A DNA stretch of 64,000 nucleotides, from positions 1-64,000 of the forward strand of contig NZ_KZ454940.1 in the NCBI RefSeq assembly GCF_002797355.1. The letters run 5' to 3'. The translations under genes were made by a program, and so were the position numbers. This document shows, piece by piece, positions 25,752-35,038 of this stretch (within the stretch, counting starts at the first letter, position 1; each line of letters opens with the position of its first letter). This stretch comes from Bacillus xiapuensis (lineage in GTDB: Bacteria > Bacillota > Bacilli > Bacillales > Domibacillaceae). A model generated the notes under the pieces. The model searched no databases. It had not been told where the DNA came from and was given only the letters and a program-made list of their open reading frames with translations.

Positions 25752-26190
25752 GTCAAGAAAATAGACACAGAATTTTCTACCGCGCATTCGTTTGGAATTG
25801 TAAAAGAACTCAATGTACTCAAACAGCGATTTCTTCACCTCCTCTCTCGTTTTAAACTTCGTTTGATAAACTAGCTCACGCTTAAGAATACCGTGAAAGG
25901 ACTCAATACAAGTAGGATCGTAACCGTTCCCTTTGCGGCTCATGCTGCTTATCATTTTGTACGGTTTTAATAGTTTCCGATACTTCCGCGAGGCGTATTT
26001 AATATCTCGGTTTGAGTGAGGAATAACGCCTTTTTCTGGCTGTTGACCATACTTTTTGCCCCAGCCATGTAAAGGCATTGGCGTTCACGCCAACTTCCCA
26101 AGCTACTTGAGCAATGGACTTTTGGTTTTCACGAATACACTTTATCGTTTCCATTTTAGATAATCTATTTATGATAACAATCTGTGTCTC
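25752..26190 (-). mobile_element. Internally deleted IS3-family element (IS150-like)
   Basis: From the right end the minus strand has the outer sequence GAGACACAGATTGTTATC, an OrfA helix-turn-helix scrap (IRENQKSIAQVAWEVGVNAN), then directly the C-terminal part of the OrfB DDE domain (HSNRDIKYASRKYRKLLKPY, SMSRKGNGYDPTCIESFHGI). The terminal glutamate region (ESFHGILKREL) is still readable. The other end near 25760 carries AATAGACACAGAATT, an imperfect inverted partner of the first end. Most of orfA and half of orfB are missing. Confidence 0.78.
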
Positions 26191-26194
26191 CTTT

Positions 26195-26510
26195 TTAGTC
26201 TTGCACCAGAAATATCGTATTCTCGTGGCAAATCCGACAAAACGCGACCGTGATGCCAACACACAATTTCACGACGAAAACAATCTGTGGTAGAACGTAT
26301 GAATCCAAGATCATAGTCAAAAGTACAAGGTAAAACCGTAACACGTGCAACACTGGCGAAGCACATCAAGTTCAATCAAAGCGTGTCAAGATGCCAAGAC
26401 AGCGTGCTTTCCAAAAATAAGAGACAGAGACGCAATAAACAGCTGACTCTTCCTCAGAAGGTAAAGCAACTGTAAAAAAAGATAGTAATGGCTACATGAT
26501 GTTGATAAGC
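26195..26510 (-). mobile_element. ISL3-family transposase fragment, copy 2
   Basis: Same element as 24640-24960 but more degenerate: the minus strand reads YDLGFIRSTTDCFRREIVCW, HHGRVLSDLPREYDI, with frameshifts. The upstream sequence (AACATGATGTTGATAAGCTTAGAGG-like) is shared with copy 1 near 24920-24945. Confidence 0.6.
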
Positions 26511-26615
26511 TTAGAGGACAAAAAGAAACGCATGTAACTTTAAAAGCTTTTTGCGTTTTCGAACGAAGATCCCGTTCGCATAGAAGTATGAAAGATGGGG
26601 TTCGTCTATTGAATA

Positions 26616-26642
26616 AGAGGGAAGTGATAATCACTCCCCTCT
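26616..26642 (-). terminator. Probable terminator of the que operon
   Basis: AGAGGGGAGTGAT and ATCACTTCCCTCT pair on the minus strand 57 bp after the queE stop; the T-run (TTATTC) is weak. Confidence 0.55.
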
Positions 26643-26698
26643 ACATTTGACACTGAACCGGATTTTTCGTTTTGAATTCAAATATTCAAACGATGCCC

Positions 26699-27424
26699 TT
26701 ACACCCCCTTTTTGTTTCCCCATACAAAGGTATGAAGCTGAGGGAGAATGCGGACATTTCTCCAGTCTTTATCTGGCATGGTTTGTTCAATCAGCCAGTT
26801 GTACTTTTCCACAAGATGGGGCAAAAGCACCGAGCCATCCATTTCCTCAAGACGGTCATTTCCCGTTTGCAAGAAAAAGGCGGCATTCGGATAGAGCTGA
26901 TGCACCTTTTTGGCAAAGATAAGATCCTCCTTATTAAACACAACCACTTTCAAGCTGAACTCCCGGCCGCTCTCTTCCAAGCGCTGCACAATGTCTGTAA
27001 GCTTATTCAGGTCCGTTTCCATACCGGAGCTCGGCGGTTTTGGGGATATCGTCAATTCATCGATGCGATCAAACCAGTCTTGCCAGCGGCTTCCCTGTGT
27101 CTCAAGCGCAATCTTGATTCCTTCTTGCCGCAGCTTGTCAACCAATGCGGCCAACTGCGGAAGCAGCGCCGGATTCCCCCCCGAGATGGTCACATGGTCA
27201 AACGTTTCTCCGCCTATTTTGAACAGTTCTTCCCAAATGTCTTCAGCAGACAGCAGACGAATCTCTTCCTTGGCAGAACCGTCCCAAGTAAAAGCTGAAT
27301 CGCACCACGCACAGCTGTAATCGCAGCCGGCAGTCCGAACAAACATCGTCTTGCGCCCGGCGACCATCCCTTCTCCTTGAATGGTCGGTCCAAATATTTC
27401 GAGTACAGGAATCTTGCGGATCAT
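26699..27424 (-). CDS. queE: 7-carboxy-7-deazaguanine synthase QueE
   Basis: A radical SAM enzyme that rearranges 6-carboxytetrahydropterin to 7-carboxy-7-deazaguanine on the path to preQ0 and queuosine. The 241 residues have the substrate loop GPTIQGEGMVAGRKTMFVR at about 12-30 and the cluster motif CDYSCAWC (CX3CX2C) at about 34-41. SGGNPAL and SPKPPSSG follow. The ATG overlaps the queD stop by 4 bp. Third gene of queC-queD-queE; queF does not follow. Confidence 0.95.
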   Translation of the reverse strand: MIRKIPVLEIFGPTIQGEGMVAGRKTMFVRTAGCDYSCAWCDSAFTWDGSAKEEIRLLSAEDIWEELFKIGGETFDHVTISGGNPALLPQLAALVDKLRQEGIKIALETQGSRWQDWFDRIDELTISPKPPSSGMETDLNKLTDIVQRLEESGREFSLKVVVFNKEDLIFAKKVHQLYPNAAFFLQTGNDRLEEMDGSVLLPHLVEKYNWLIEQTMPDKDWRNVRILPQLHTFVWGNKKGV

Positions 27425-27861
27425 TGAAAATCATCCTCCCGCGGCCGGTACACGACATAGCTTGTTGGCGTCTCCCGCAAAAAGATTTGTATACAGCGCG
27501 GCTTGTTTTCAAGCTGATCTAACTGCTCCTGCATAATTTCCCACATTGTCTTGGCGACAACCTCTGTTGTCGGAAACCGATCAGGATCTTCTTCGTTAAA
27601 TAACGAATCATGATTGAGCACAGTATGATCAAAGCGCTTATGAATCAAATTTTTTATATGCTGAAAGTTCACTAAAAAGCCCAATTCATTCAATTCATTG
27701 CCGACGACCGTTACATTGACATAATACGTATGTCCATGCAAGCGGCGGCAAGCTCCGGCGTCTTCATGGGGCACATAATGAGCCGCCGCAAATTGGAAAT
27801 CCTTGTTCAATTCATAGCGATAAGAATGGGGAGGCGCCGGATATATTTGCTGCATCATCAT
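27421..27861 (-). CDS. queD: 6-carboxytetrahydropterin synthase QueD
   Basis: Converts dihydroneopterin triphosphate to 6-carboxytetrahydropterin. 146 residues. The zinc-binding histidines are in FAAAHYVP and [10 protein letters not shown], with the catalytic cysteine in [19 protein letters not shown] and the glutamate in FLRETPTS near the C-terminus complete the site. Starts within the queC stop (ATGA overlap); any of three successive ATGs could serve. Confidence 0.95.
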   Translation of the reverse strand: MMMQQIYPAPPHSYRYELNKDFQFAAAHYVPHEDAGACRRLHGHTYYVNVTVVGNELNELGFLVNFQHIKNLIHKRFDHTVLNHDSLFNEEDPDRFPTTEVVAKTMWEIMQEQLDQLENKPRCIQIFLRETPTSYVVYRPREDDFQ

Positions 27862-28517
27862 TTTTGTGCCTCCTTCTTAGCCAAATATTGATCAAGTCCC
27901 CGCTGGCGGAGCTTGCAGGCCGGACATTCGCCGCAGCCGCTTCCTTTAATGCCGTTATAGCAAGTCAATGTGCGCTCACGGACATAATCAAACGCACCAA
28001 GCTGGTCAGACAGCTCCCACGTTTCTGCTTTATCCAGCCACATCAGCGGCGTATGAATCACAAAGGTATAATCCATGGATAAGTTTAATGTCACATTTAA
28101 GGATTTAATAAACACATCGCGGCAGTCCGGATATCCGCTGAAATCTGTTTCACAGACTCCAGTAATCAGGTGCCTTGCCCCGTGCTGCTTAGCAAGCACA
28201 GCCGCAAACGATAAAAACAGCAAGTTGCGCCCTTCTACAAATGTCGATGGCAGCTCTCCGTCTTTCTCGGTAATTTCTATGTCCGTCCGCGTCAGCGCAT
28301 TCGGCGCTAGCTGATTGAGAAGCGACATATCTAACACATGGTGCGCAACACCTAAATCCTTGGCAATCTCAGCCGCGCATTGCAGCTCCAGCTGGTGGCG
28401 CTGACCGTAATCAAACGTCACGGCGATCACTTCGCCGAAGCGCTGTTTCGCCCAAAACAAACAAGTCGTACTGTCCTGCCCTCCGCTAAACACAACCACT
28501 GCTTTTTCTTTTTTCAT
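27858..28517 (-). CDS. queC: 7-cyano-7-deazaguanine (preQ0) synthase QueC
   Basis: ATP-dependent conversion of 7-carboxy-7-deazaguanine to preQ0. The P-loop motif is [12 protein letters not shown] near the N-terminus. The C-terminal zinc site is in [28 protein letters not shown] before the ATG at 28517 decides the start, giving 219 residues; the longer frame would extend into the riboswitch leader. First gene of the operon, transcribed behind the preQ1 riboswitch. Confidence 0.96.
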   Translation of the reverse strand: MKKEKAVVVFSGGQDSTTCLFWAKQRFGEVIAVTFDYGQRHQLELQCAAEIAKDLGVAHHVLDMSLLNQLAPNALTRTDIEITEKDGELPSTFVEGRNLLFLSFAAVLAKQHGARHLITGVCETDFSGYPDCRDVFIKSLNVTLNLSMDYTFVIHTPLMWLDKAETWELSDQLGAFDYVRERTLTCYNGIKGSGCGECPACKLRQRGLDQYLAKKEAQK

Positions 28518-28598
28518 TATTCCTCTTCCTTTCTTCTTGAAAGAAAAAGATTCATGAACTGTAGCTCTAAAGAAATTGTCCGTTTTATTAGACAACAG

Positions 28599-28670
28599 AA
28601 AAAAACCGTCTGATGCTAGACTGGTTTTTCTCTTAGTTTTTTATAGAGGGAGTTCGCGAACCTCTCCTGC
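28599..28670 (-). promoter_or_regulatory. preQ1-I riboswitch with terminator
   Basis: On the minus strand AGAGGTTCGCGAACTCCC is followed by TCTATAAAAAACTAAG, the compact class I preQ1 aptamer whose A-rich tail docks into the loop. A terminator ACCAGTCT-AGC-ATC-AGACGGT plus T7 follows at 28599-28629. It lies about 80 nt before queC, so preQ1 should stop transcription of queCDE. An extended -10 (TGGTATAGT) sits just upstream near 28710. Confidence 0.93.
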
Positions 28671-28771
28671 GTTAACCGCAGATTTTCTTTCTTTAGTTCT
28701 TGTACACTATACCATAATTGCCGAATTGAAAACACTAAAAAAGGTTAGCAGCGAACTGTTAACCTTCCGCA

Positions 28772-28969
28772 TCATTCATCTATCTTATACTTGCCTTCTA
28801 GCTCTTTTGCTTTTTCCGCTTCCTTTTTAGAAATTTTTCTTATAAATAAAAAGAACAGAACAGCCGCTGTCATAAAAATAAACATTGAAATCGCCGCAGG
28901 GATATATTCGGATTTATCTTCTGGAAAATATAAATAGAGCATGTTTAGAACCAGTGCAGGCAGCATCAT
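28772..28969 (-). CDS. Small membrane protein, unknown
   Basis: 65 residues starting MMLPALVLN at 28969, where AAAGGAG lies 6 nt upstream. It holds a first hydrophobic stretch near 3-14, a strong membrane helix at about 27-48 (PAAISMFIFMTAAVLFFLFI) and a charged tail KISKKEAEKAKELEGKYKID. Not recognised. Stands alone between the que operon and ppiB. Confidence 0.6.
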   Translation of the reverse strand: MMLPALVLNMLYLYFPEDKSEYIPAAISMFIFMTAAVLFFLFIRKISKKEAEKAKELEGKYKIDE

Positions 28970-29327
28970 TGAATCTCCTTTCCAAAGCTGATCATCAAAC
29001 AGATTCATCATCCATAGATAGCTAGCAGCCATTCATCCCTCATTCAGCTGTTGGTTTCCGGCACAGCAACAGCTAAAGATGGGGATTACTGGACAAAGAT
29101 ACAATCTCCTGCTGTCATGGACAAAGCCTTTAAGCTGCGAATGAAAGGGGTTTTCTGTCTCTTTTTCTAGTATAACCCGTTTCCAATCTAAAACCAACCA
29201 AATGAAATGAAGGCTGCCCGAAAAGTACAGAAGCTAAAACTCAAGCATGCTGTTCAGTCAACATTCTTAGGTGTTCCATTCGGCTGCTTAATGGCCGGAA
29301 TAAGTCTTTTTTGACAGATCATTAAAA

Positions 29328-29356
29328 TGAAAACAGCCGCCAAGGCGGCTGTTTTG
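29328..29356 (-). terminator. Terminator of ppiB
   Basis: AAAACAGCCGCC-TT-GGCGGCTGTTTT, a perfect stem with flanking A/T, 18 bp after the stop. The rest of 28970-29373 shows no gene. Confidence 0.9.
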
Positions 29357-29373
29357 GCAACAATGCTTCTGCT

Positions 29374-29964
29374 TTATTCCTGTACCGTAATGGTTTCAAT
29401 CTTGATATCTTCCTGCGGCTTATCTTGCGCACCTGTTGGCGCATTAGCGATGGCATCGACAATCTCTAAGCCTTCAATGACGTGGCCAAAGACGGTATGA
29501 CGGAAATCCAGCCACGGTGTGCCGCCATTTTCCATGTAGAAATCAGTTACTTCTTGCGGATAGCCCGCCTGTTCCATCTGCTCTTTAAAGCCTGGGTCCA
29601 TCTGGCTGTTCTGCACAATAAAGAATTGGCTTCCATTTGTGTTCGGCCCGGCGTTCGCCATGGATAACGCCCCGCGGAAGTTAAAAAGCTCGCGGGAGAA
29701 CTCATCTTCAAACGGCTCGCCGTAAATGCTTTCTCCCCCCATGCCTGTTCCTTGAGGATCTCCGCCTTGGATCATAAAGTCTTTAATGACCCGGTGAAAA
29801 ATCAAGCCATCATAATAACCGTTTTTGCTGTGAGTAATGAAGTTTTCTACTGCCTTCGGCGCATGCTCAGGGAAAAGTTTGATCTTGATCTCTCCCATAG
29901 TTGTTTGCATGACAACGACTTTTTCGTTGTTCTTCACTTCTGTGGTCAATTGAGGATAATTCAT
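29374..29964 (-). CDS. ppiB: Cyclophilin-type peptidyl-prolyl isomerase
   Basis: Catalyses cis-trans isomerisation of X-Pro bonds. 196 residues, longer than the roughly 143-residue B. subtilis PpiB, because of an insertion around [20 protein letters not shown]. Family residues are present: [15 protein letters not shown] (active-site arginine), [19 protein letters not shown] and [10 protein letters not shown]. There is no signal peptide, so it is cytoplasmic. AAGGAGAG precedes the ATG. Confidence 0.93.
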   Translation of the reverse strand: MNYPQLTTEVKNNEKVVVMQTTMGEIKIKLFPEHAPKAVENFITHSKNGYYDGLIFHRVIKDFMIQGGDPQGTGMGGESIYGEPFEDEFSRELFNFRGALSMANAGPNTNGSQFFIVQNSQMDPGFKEQMEQAGYPQEVTDFYMENGGTPWLDFRHTVFGHVIEGLEIVDAIANAPTGAQDKPQEDIKIETITVQE

Positions 29965-30171
29965 TTTTCGCTCTCCTTCTTGATTATGATTATGTATGAT
30001 CTTTCCCTTGAAAAGAAAGCTCCGGCAGCGGCGAGCGTCCCTTCTCTTTCCGCTTTTCTTACTTTAACTTATTTCCTTTGAAAAAGCATCTCCCGCTATT
30101 TAAGATGACGTACAATTCCCGCTTTATCCCATAGAGGAACAAAAGTTTACTTGGAATACTTCAGCCCCTAT

Positions 30172-30292
30172 ATCCCCGATTCGTCCGGGCCTGCACGATG
30201 GAGGTAAAGATGATAGCCTTTGTTCTTCTTTTCAGCAGCTTGGAAGGAAGGAGCCCTCGCTGTTTGAAGGTTCACTTTATTTCCTTCTCGCT
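30172..30292. repeat. Dispersed intergenic repeat, copy B
   Basis: Partner of 10350-10462, lying in the 29965-30330 gap just before kapB. Identical blocks are CCCGATTCGTCC, AGCCTTTGTTCTTCTTTTCA and GTTTGAAG-N-TTCACTTTAT. A weaker third match (GATTTGCTCG...CCTGCACGA) is seen near 49439-49470. Confidence 0.65.
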
Positions 30293-30330
30293 TTCTTTTT
30301 GATACAGTTAAGAAAAAAGGAGGCATCATT

Positions 30331-30723
30331 ATGACTACTGGTGATATCGTTACAGCTTTTTATAAATCAGGGAAATATATCGGAGAAATCACCGCGATCC
30401 ATCCTGAGCATTACACTGTCAAAATACTGGCCGTCCTGCGCCATCCGGCTCAAGGGGACCTGCACCATCCCAACGAAGCGAACGTGCCGTTTTTCCACGA
30501 AAGAAAGGCGCTGGCTTTTTGCGAGCAGGCCAATATTCCGGCTAAAACCGTTCAGCCTTTCAGAGGAGAAATCCCCGATTACTTCGAAACGCTGAGAGAT
30601 GCTGCTGACAAACTGAAAAGCAAATTGCAGCAGAAAGACACCCCGTTTGCCCGCAAAAGCATGGCAGCGCTGGAATCCGTGCAAAGAGAATACGAGCTCA
30701 TGTACGGTTCCCGCTGGAAGTAA
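30331..30723 (+). CDS. kapB: KapB, KinB-pathway protein
   Basis: 130 residues resembling B. subtilis KapB, which is needed for expression or activity of the sporulation kinase KinB. The N-terminus forms a small beta-barrel-like domain (GDIVTAFYKSGKYIGEITAI); the rest is helical. No lipoprotein signal is visible, despite the 'lipoprotein' name often given to the family. AAGGAGG precedes the ATG. It converges on kapD with a 14-bp gap. kinB itself, which lies upstream in B. subtilis, is absent here. Confidence 0.87.
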   Translation: MTTGDIVTAFYKSGKYIGEITAIHPEHYTVKILAVLRHPAQGDLHHPNEANVPFFHERKALAFCEQANIPAKTVQPFRGEIPDYFETLRDAADKLKSKLQQKDTPFARKSMAALESVQREYELMYGSRWK

Positions 30724-30737
30724 GCGATGTTCAGCGC

Positions 30738-31352
30738 TTAAGCCATTTGGTCAAAGAGCTTGGAAAAATCCACAAGGTCGCCAATCTTCGGCGGCTCGGA
30801 TTTCTCCATGTATTTCTTGTCCTTTTCAACAAGATTATAAATATGATAGGTCGTCAGCGCATCATCGAGCGCCCGGTGATGCCGGCCTGTCCCTTCTTTT
30901 CCGTATTCTTCAACCGCATCCCACAGCCCCGTTTGATTTCTGTCACCAAAGAATTTTTTATATTCCATCGATAAGTCCACAAACATCCCTTTCAAAGGAA
31001 ACGTCAGCTGGGCTTTCTCGCAATTTCTCCTCAGCACTTTCATATCCATGTTGCCCCATGTAATAATTTGATCTTGCTCTGATTGATTTAATCCTGAGAG
31101 CAGCGTGACCAAGCCCGCTAAAGGCTGCCCATCATCCACTTGCGCTTGCGTGATTTTAAGAAAACGCTTGCAGCGATCGGTGAGCTTTGGAAATGCACGC
31201 GGTGTAATATAGGAAGAATAAGTTTCTACTATGGCTCCTTGCTCTGCTACCACGATGCCCGCTTCAATAATTTCTGGATAAAAACCGGCATAATCCATAT
31301 GAGCATCCGCCATAGAAAACTCAAAATCAATAAATATCAACCTTCGTTTCAC
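30738..31352 (-). CDS. kapD: KapD, DEDD-family 3'-5' exonuclease
   Basis: 204 residues; an exonuclease-type fold described in B. subtilis as an inhibitor of the KinA route to sporulation. Exo motifs are IFIDFEFS (Exo I, D and E), WGNMDMKVL (Exo II) and HHRALDDALTTYHI (Exo III, H and D). The GTG at 31352 is the start: GGAGGGAG lies 5 nt upstream. A possible earlier ATG at 31379 has no site. Confidence 0.9.
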   Translation of the reverse strand: MKRRLIFIDFEFSMADAHMDYAGFYPEIIEAGIVVAEQGAIVETYSSYITPRAFPKLTDRCKRFLKITQAQVDDGQPLAGLVTLLSGLNQSEQDQIITWGNMDMKVLRRNCEKAQLTFPLKGMFVDLSMEYKKFFGDRNQTGLWDAVEEYGKEGTGRHHRALDDALTTYHIYNLVEKDKKYMEKSEPPKIGDLVDFSKLFDQMA

Positions 31353-31649
31353 TATACTCCCTCCCCAATCAAATAACACTTTTTATTATTATAGCATATA
31401 TTTACAAAAAATTTAGACATTTATTCCCTAGTTAAAAAACGGGATTTAGTGAAGCGCTTTCACTGGAAAGCTCATCGTTCAAAGCGACAGCTCATTGATA
31501 AGCCATTTGTGAGTTTCTTAAAATTTCCTTCCTTTATGGGGTTCCCCTCTTTATTAATGTCCCGCTTTCCTTTATGATGAGTGAAGGATTATTTTTACTT
31601 ATCCACTATACAAAAAACACAAATTAGAATGGAGAAGGCGGTTTAGGGA

Positions 31650-33509
31650 ATGAGAACGGTTTTTGGTTATATGTTAGTAGTTTTATTCCTTCCTGTAGCT
31701 GTGCTTTTATTTTACTTCGCTAATGAAGAAGCACATAAAGTTAGGAGCTTTGACGAGGTAGTGGAAGAGAAGATCATTATTCAAGACGTCCAGCTTCCCC
31801 AGGCAAGCAAGATTGTGGATCGCAACGGGCAGCCTTATTTAGAGATTCAAAAGCCCTATCGTATTGTAGTCGATGGCAAGCAGATCCCCCCATTTCTAAA
31901 AGAAGTCTTTCTCCAATCGGAAGATAAGCATTTCTATGAGCATTCTGGCGTGGACGCGGCAGCTGTGATGCGCGCCGTATTGGCTAACGCAAAATCCGAT
32001 AAGATTGAACAGGGAGCGAGCACGATCACACAGCAGCTGGCCCGCAATATTTACTTATCTCACGAGCGCACCCTTGTCCGCAAACTGTCTGAGGTGCTAT
32101 ATGCCTATCAATTGGAAAAAAGGCTGTCTAAGGATGAAATTTTGAATTTGTACTTAAACACCATCTATTTCAATAACAATGTATATGGCGTGGAAGCGGC
32201 AGCCCGGTTTTATTTCCAAAAGCCAGTGAATAAGCTGTCAAAAGCGGAAATGGCTTTCATAGCCACTATTCCGAACAATCCCAATCTCTATGATCCTACC
32301 CGCAATTTTGAAAATGCGAAGAAGCGGCAGGAGCGGCTTATTGATATCATGGCAAGGGAAAAAATAGTCACTGCCCAAGAAGCGGAAGCCATCAAAAAAG
32401 AACCGATTAAGCTAAACGTAAGGGACCGCATAGACAAATTCGAAAACTATTCCACTTATGTGGAAGCGGAATTGAAAGACTTGATCGCTCATTCAGATGG
32501 ATTTGCAGAGCAGATGAGAAAGGCCAGCGGAGAACAGAAAATCCAAATCGATCATAAGCTCAATGCCCGTGTAGAGAAAGTCCTGTCATCTGGCGTAACC
32601 GTCCATACAGCGCTCGACCCGGCGATGCAAAATAAAACAACAAGTGCAGTGAGTTCCGTACTCGGATACAGTTCGGCCGAAGGAGCAGCCGCCGTGGTAA
32701 AAAATAACACGAGGGAAATTGTCGCCTTATCGGGCGGAAAGGACTTCGATAAAACGGAGTTTAACCGCAGTTTCCAAGCCTACCGTCATCCGGGTTCCAC
32801 CATTAAGCCGCTATTGGATTTTGGCCCTTATGTTGAAACAACCGGGGCGGGTCCAAACAGTATGATAAGCGCTGACAAATATTGCTCGCGCCCTGACTAT
32901 TGTCCGCAAAACTACGGCGGCAGGGAATATGGCATGGTCACGCTGCAAAAGGCGCTGGCAAACTCTTATAACACATCAGCGCTGCGAGTATTTATGAAAG
33001 CTGGACCAGAAACAGCCTTTTCATATTTAAAGAAGTTTGATTTTGCTAGACTAACAGCAAATGACGTGCTGCCATCTGAACATTCTCGAGCCCTTGGAAG
33101 CTTTGACGTAGGAGTGTCAACATTGGAAATGACAGGCGCCTACACTTCCTTTATTAACGGCAAATATGTCAAGCCTCGAGCGATTCAAAAAGTCACAGAT
33201 CGCCAAGGCAAAGTGCTCTATGAGTGGAAGGATGAAAGCAAAAGAATTTGGTCGCCATCCACCACCAACACGATGCGCACAATGCTATCTGCCGTCATTC
33301 GCTCCGGAACAGGAAAAAAAGCCAATCCCGGCACCGCTTATGCCGGCGGAAAAACAGGAACAAGCCAGGAAGTGCGCGACCTCTGGTTTGCCGGCTTAAC
33401 TGATCAGTACACAGCGAGCGTCTGGGTTGGAAAAGATCAAAAAGGCAACGTCAGCCACCTGGAAAGATACGGACCGCAGCTGCTCATTTGGCGCCGGATT
33501 ATGCAATAG
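31650..33509 (+). CDS. pbpD: Class A penicillin-binding protein PbpD (PBP4)
   Basis: A bifunctional peptidoglycan synthase of 619 residues. An N-terminal membrane anchor (about 4-24) leads into a GT51 glycosyltransferase domain with EDKHFYEHSGVD (catalytic glutamate) and QGASTITQQLARN. The transpeptidase domain follows with SxxK in HPGSTIKP, SxN in NSYNTSALR and KTGT in GGKTGTSQE. The protein ends soon after the KTG box. Acts outside the membrane. Syntenic with kapD as in B. subtilis. Confidence 0.95.
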   Translation: MRTVFGYMLVVLFLPVAVLLFYFANEEAHKVRSFDEVVEEKIIIQDVQLPQASKIVDRNGQPYLEIQKPYRIVVDGKQIPPFLKEVFLQSEDKHFYEHSGVDAAAVMRAVLANAKSDKIEQGASTITQQLARNIYLSHERTLVRKLSEVLYAYQLEKRLSKDEILNLYLNTIYFNNNVYGVEAAARFYFQKPVNKLSKAEMAFIATIPNNPNLYDPTRNFENAKKRQERLIDIMAREKIVTAQEAEAIKKEPIKLNVRDRIDKFENYSTYVEAELKDLIAHSDGFAEQMRKASGEQKIQIDHKLNARVEKVLSSGVTVHTALDPAMQNKTTSAVSSVLGYSSAEGAAAVVKNNTREIVALSGGKDFDKTEFNRSFQAYRHPGSTIKPLLDFGPYVETTGAGPNSMISADKYCSRPDYCPQNYGGREYGMVTLQKALANSYNTSALRVFMKAGPETAFSYLKKFDFARLTANDVLPSEHSRALGSFDVGVSTLEMTGAYTSFINGKYVKPRAIQKVTDRQGKVLYEWKDESKRIWSPSTTNTMRTMLSAVIRSGTGKKANPGTAYAGGKTGTSQEVRDLWFAGLTDQYTASVWVGKDQKGNVSHLERYGPQLLIWRRIMQ

Positions 33510-33566
33510 ACTTTTCGCTTAGCCTTCAAAAAGCTTGAGGCTTGGATAAAAGGTTTTCAGCTAATA

Positions 33567-33626
33567 CAAAACCGAACTATTATTTAGAACTCTAATTTAG
33601 AGCTTCGTAATAGTTCGGTTTTATTA
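33567..33626 (+). terminator. Terminator of pbpD
   Basis: AAAACCGAACTATTA pairs with TAATAGTTCGGTTTT across a long loop, then TATT. Confidence 0.8.
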
Positions 33627-33714
33627 TGTGTACTATTCTTATTAAAATAGTTAGCAACAAGTTAATCCTGTAATTCCAATGATCACTAATTGCAGTTTTA
33701 CTTTGTGAAACAGC

Positions 33715-33755
33715 AACCATCGCCCGTCACTTCATTTGAAGCTTGAGCGATGGTT
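33715..33755 (-). terminator. Possible terminator of the aco operon
   Basis: AACCATCGC and GCGATGGTT form a stem 13 bp after the acoC stop; the following T-run is poor. Confidence 0.45.
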
Positions 33756-33767
33756 AGCTTTCGTTCC

Positions 33768-35009
33768 TTATAAAATTAGCAAATAGGGAGACTCAATATA
33801 TTTTGCTAATATCCTTAAGAATTGTGCAGCCGCTGCACCATCCAAAATTTGATGATCAAACGTTAAACTTAATGGTATTTTGTTCACTTTTTTCACCGTG
33901 CCGTCTTGAGCTAGTGATAGTTCTTCTTGGAAAGAACCAATTCCTAAAATACCTGTTTCAGGTTTATTTAAAATCGGAGTGAAATATTCAATGTCACTCG
34001 CTCCAAGATTCGAAATCGTAAAAGTAGAGCCGGACAAAATATCGCTGCCGGCTTGTCCGCTGCGCGCTTTATTTGTCACTTCTGCCATCGTTCTTGCTAA
34101 ATCGCCAATTGTCTTTTGATGAGCATTATGAATGACAGGAACGACAAGCCCATCTGGAAGTGCTGTCGCAATTCCTAAATGCACTTCATCATATTCCGTT
34201 AACTGACCATTGACATAATGAGCATTCATCTGCTTCATCTCTCGTAAAGCGAGAACCGCTGCACGTGCAAGTAATACTGTTAATGTCAATTTCACATCTA
34301 CTTCGTTTGTTGCAAGTTCTTGCCGCAATGTCTTTTGAAAGTTGATTAAATCGTCTGCACATACTTTGCGATGAAGGGTCAATTGAGCTGTTTGCGCTAA
34401 ACTTTCACGCATGTTCCGTGCAATGGCTTTGCGCATTGGAGATAATCCCTCTCCAATTTTGTCAGCGGCTGTCACTGGTTGAGCAACTTGCGGCTCTGTC
34501 TGTTGAGCCGCTCCTTCTTCTAGCGCTCTTAGCACATCACGTTTTGTAATCCGGCCATTGCCTCCTGTACCAGTTATTTTGGTTATATCTAACTGTTCTC
34601 GCTGCACCATTTTTCTTGCTAATGGCGTGATAAAGACGCGTTTACTTGTCGGTTTGGGAGAAGCCTTTTCGGAAGCTTGTTCTTCAGACATCTCTTCTTG
34701 GTCTGCTCCCGTATCGTCCTGCTGATCACTTTGATTACTTATTTCACTAATGGAGGCGGGAACGTCTTCTTCTTTTTGTCCAATAACGGCCAAGGGAGCC
34801 CCAATTTCTAATTCTTCCCCTGCCTCCGCGTATTTTTTTAACAAGACACCTGAAATAGGCGCTTCAATATCTTGGTTTAATTTTTCCGAACTAATCGCTA
34901 AAACAGACTCTCCTTTTTCAACTGCTTCCCCCACTTCTTTATACCATTCCGTCACGCTTCCTTCTGTCATCGTCATTCCTAATTTCGGCATGATAATGGT
35001 TTCACTCAT
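33768..35009 (-). CDS. acoC: Acetoin dehydrogenase E2, dihydrolipoamide acetyltransferase
   Basis: Transfers the acetyl group from lipoate to CoA in the acetoin dehydrogenase complex. 413 residues. The lipoyl domain (1-77) has its lysine in SSEKLNQD (Lys43). A charged linker (80-115) and a peripheral-subunit-binding domain (FITPLARKMV...GNGRITKRDVL) follow. The C-terminal catalytic domain contains the DHQILDG active-site motif. Assignment to the acetoin rather than pyruvate complex follows from the neighbouring acoR and the sigma-54 promoter. Starts 29 bp after acoB. Confidence 0.9.
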   Translation of the reverse strand: MSETIIMPKLGMTMTEGSVTEWYKEVGEAVEKGESVLAISSEKLNQDIEAPISGVLLKKYAEAGEELEIGAPLAVIGQKEEDVPASISEISNQSDQQDDTGADQEEMSEEQASEKASPKPTSKRVFITPLARKMVQREQLDITKITGTGGNGRITKRDVLRALEEGAAQQTEPQVAQPVTAADKIGEGLSPMRKAIARNMRESLAQTAQLTLHRKVCADDLINFQKTLRQELATNEVDVKLTLTVLLARAAVLALREMKQMNAHYVNGQLTEYDEVHLGIATALPDGLVVPVIHNAHQKTIGDLARTMAEVTNKARSGQAGSDILSGSTFTISNLGASDIEYFTPILNKPETGILGIGSFQEELSLAQDGTVKKVNKIPLSLTFDHQILDGAAAAQFLRILAKYIESPYLLIL

Positions 35010-35038
35010 TGTTAGTCACCTCCTGCTCAATCGATGAT

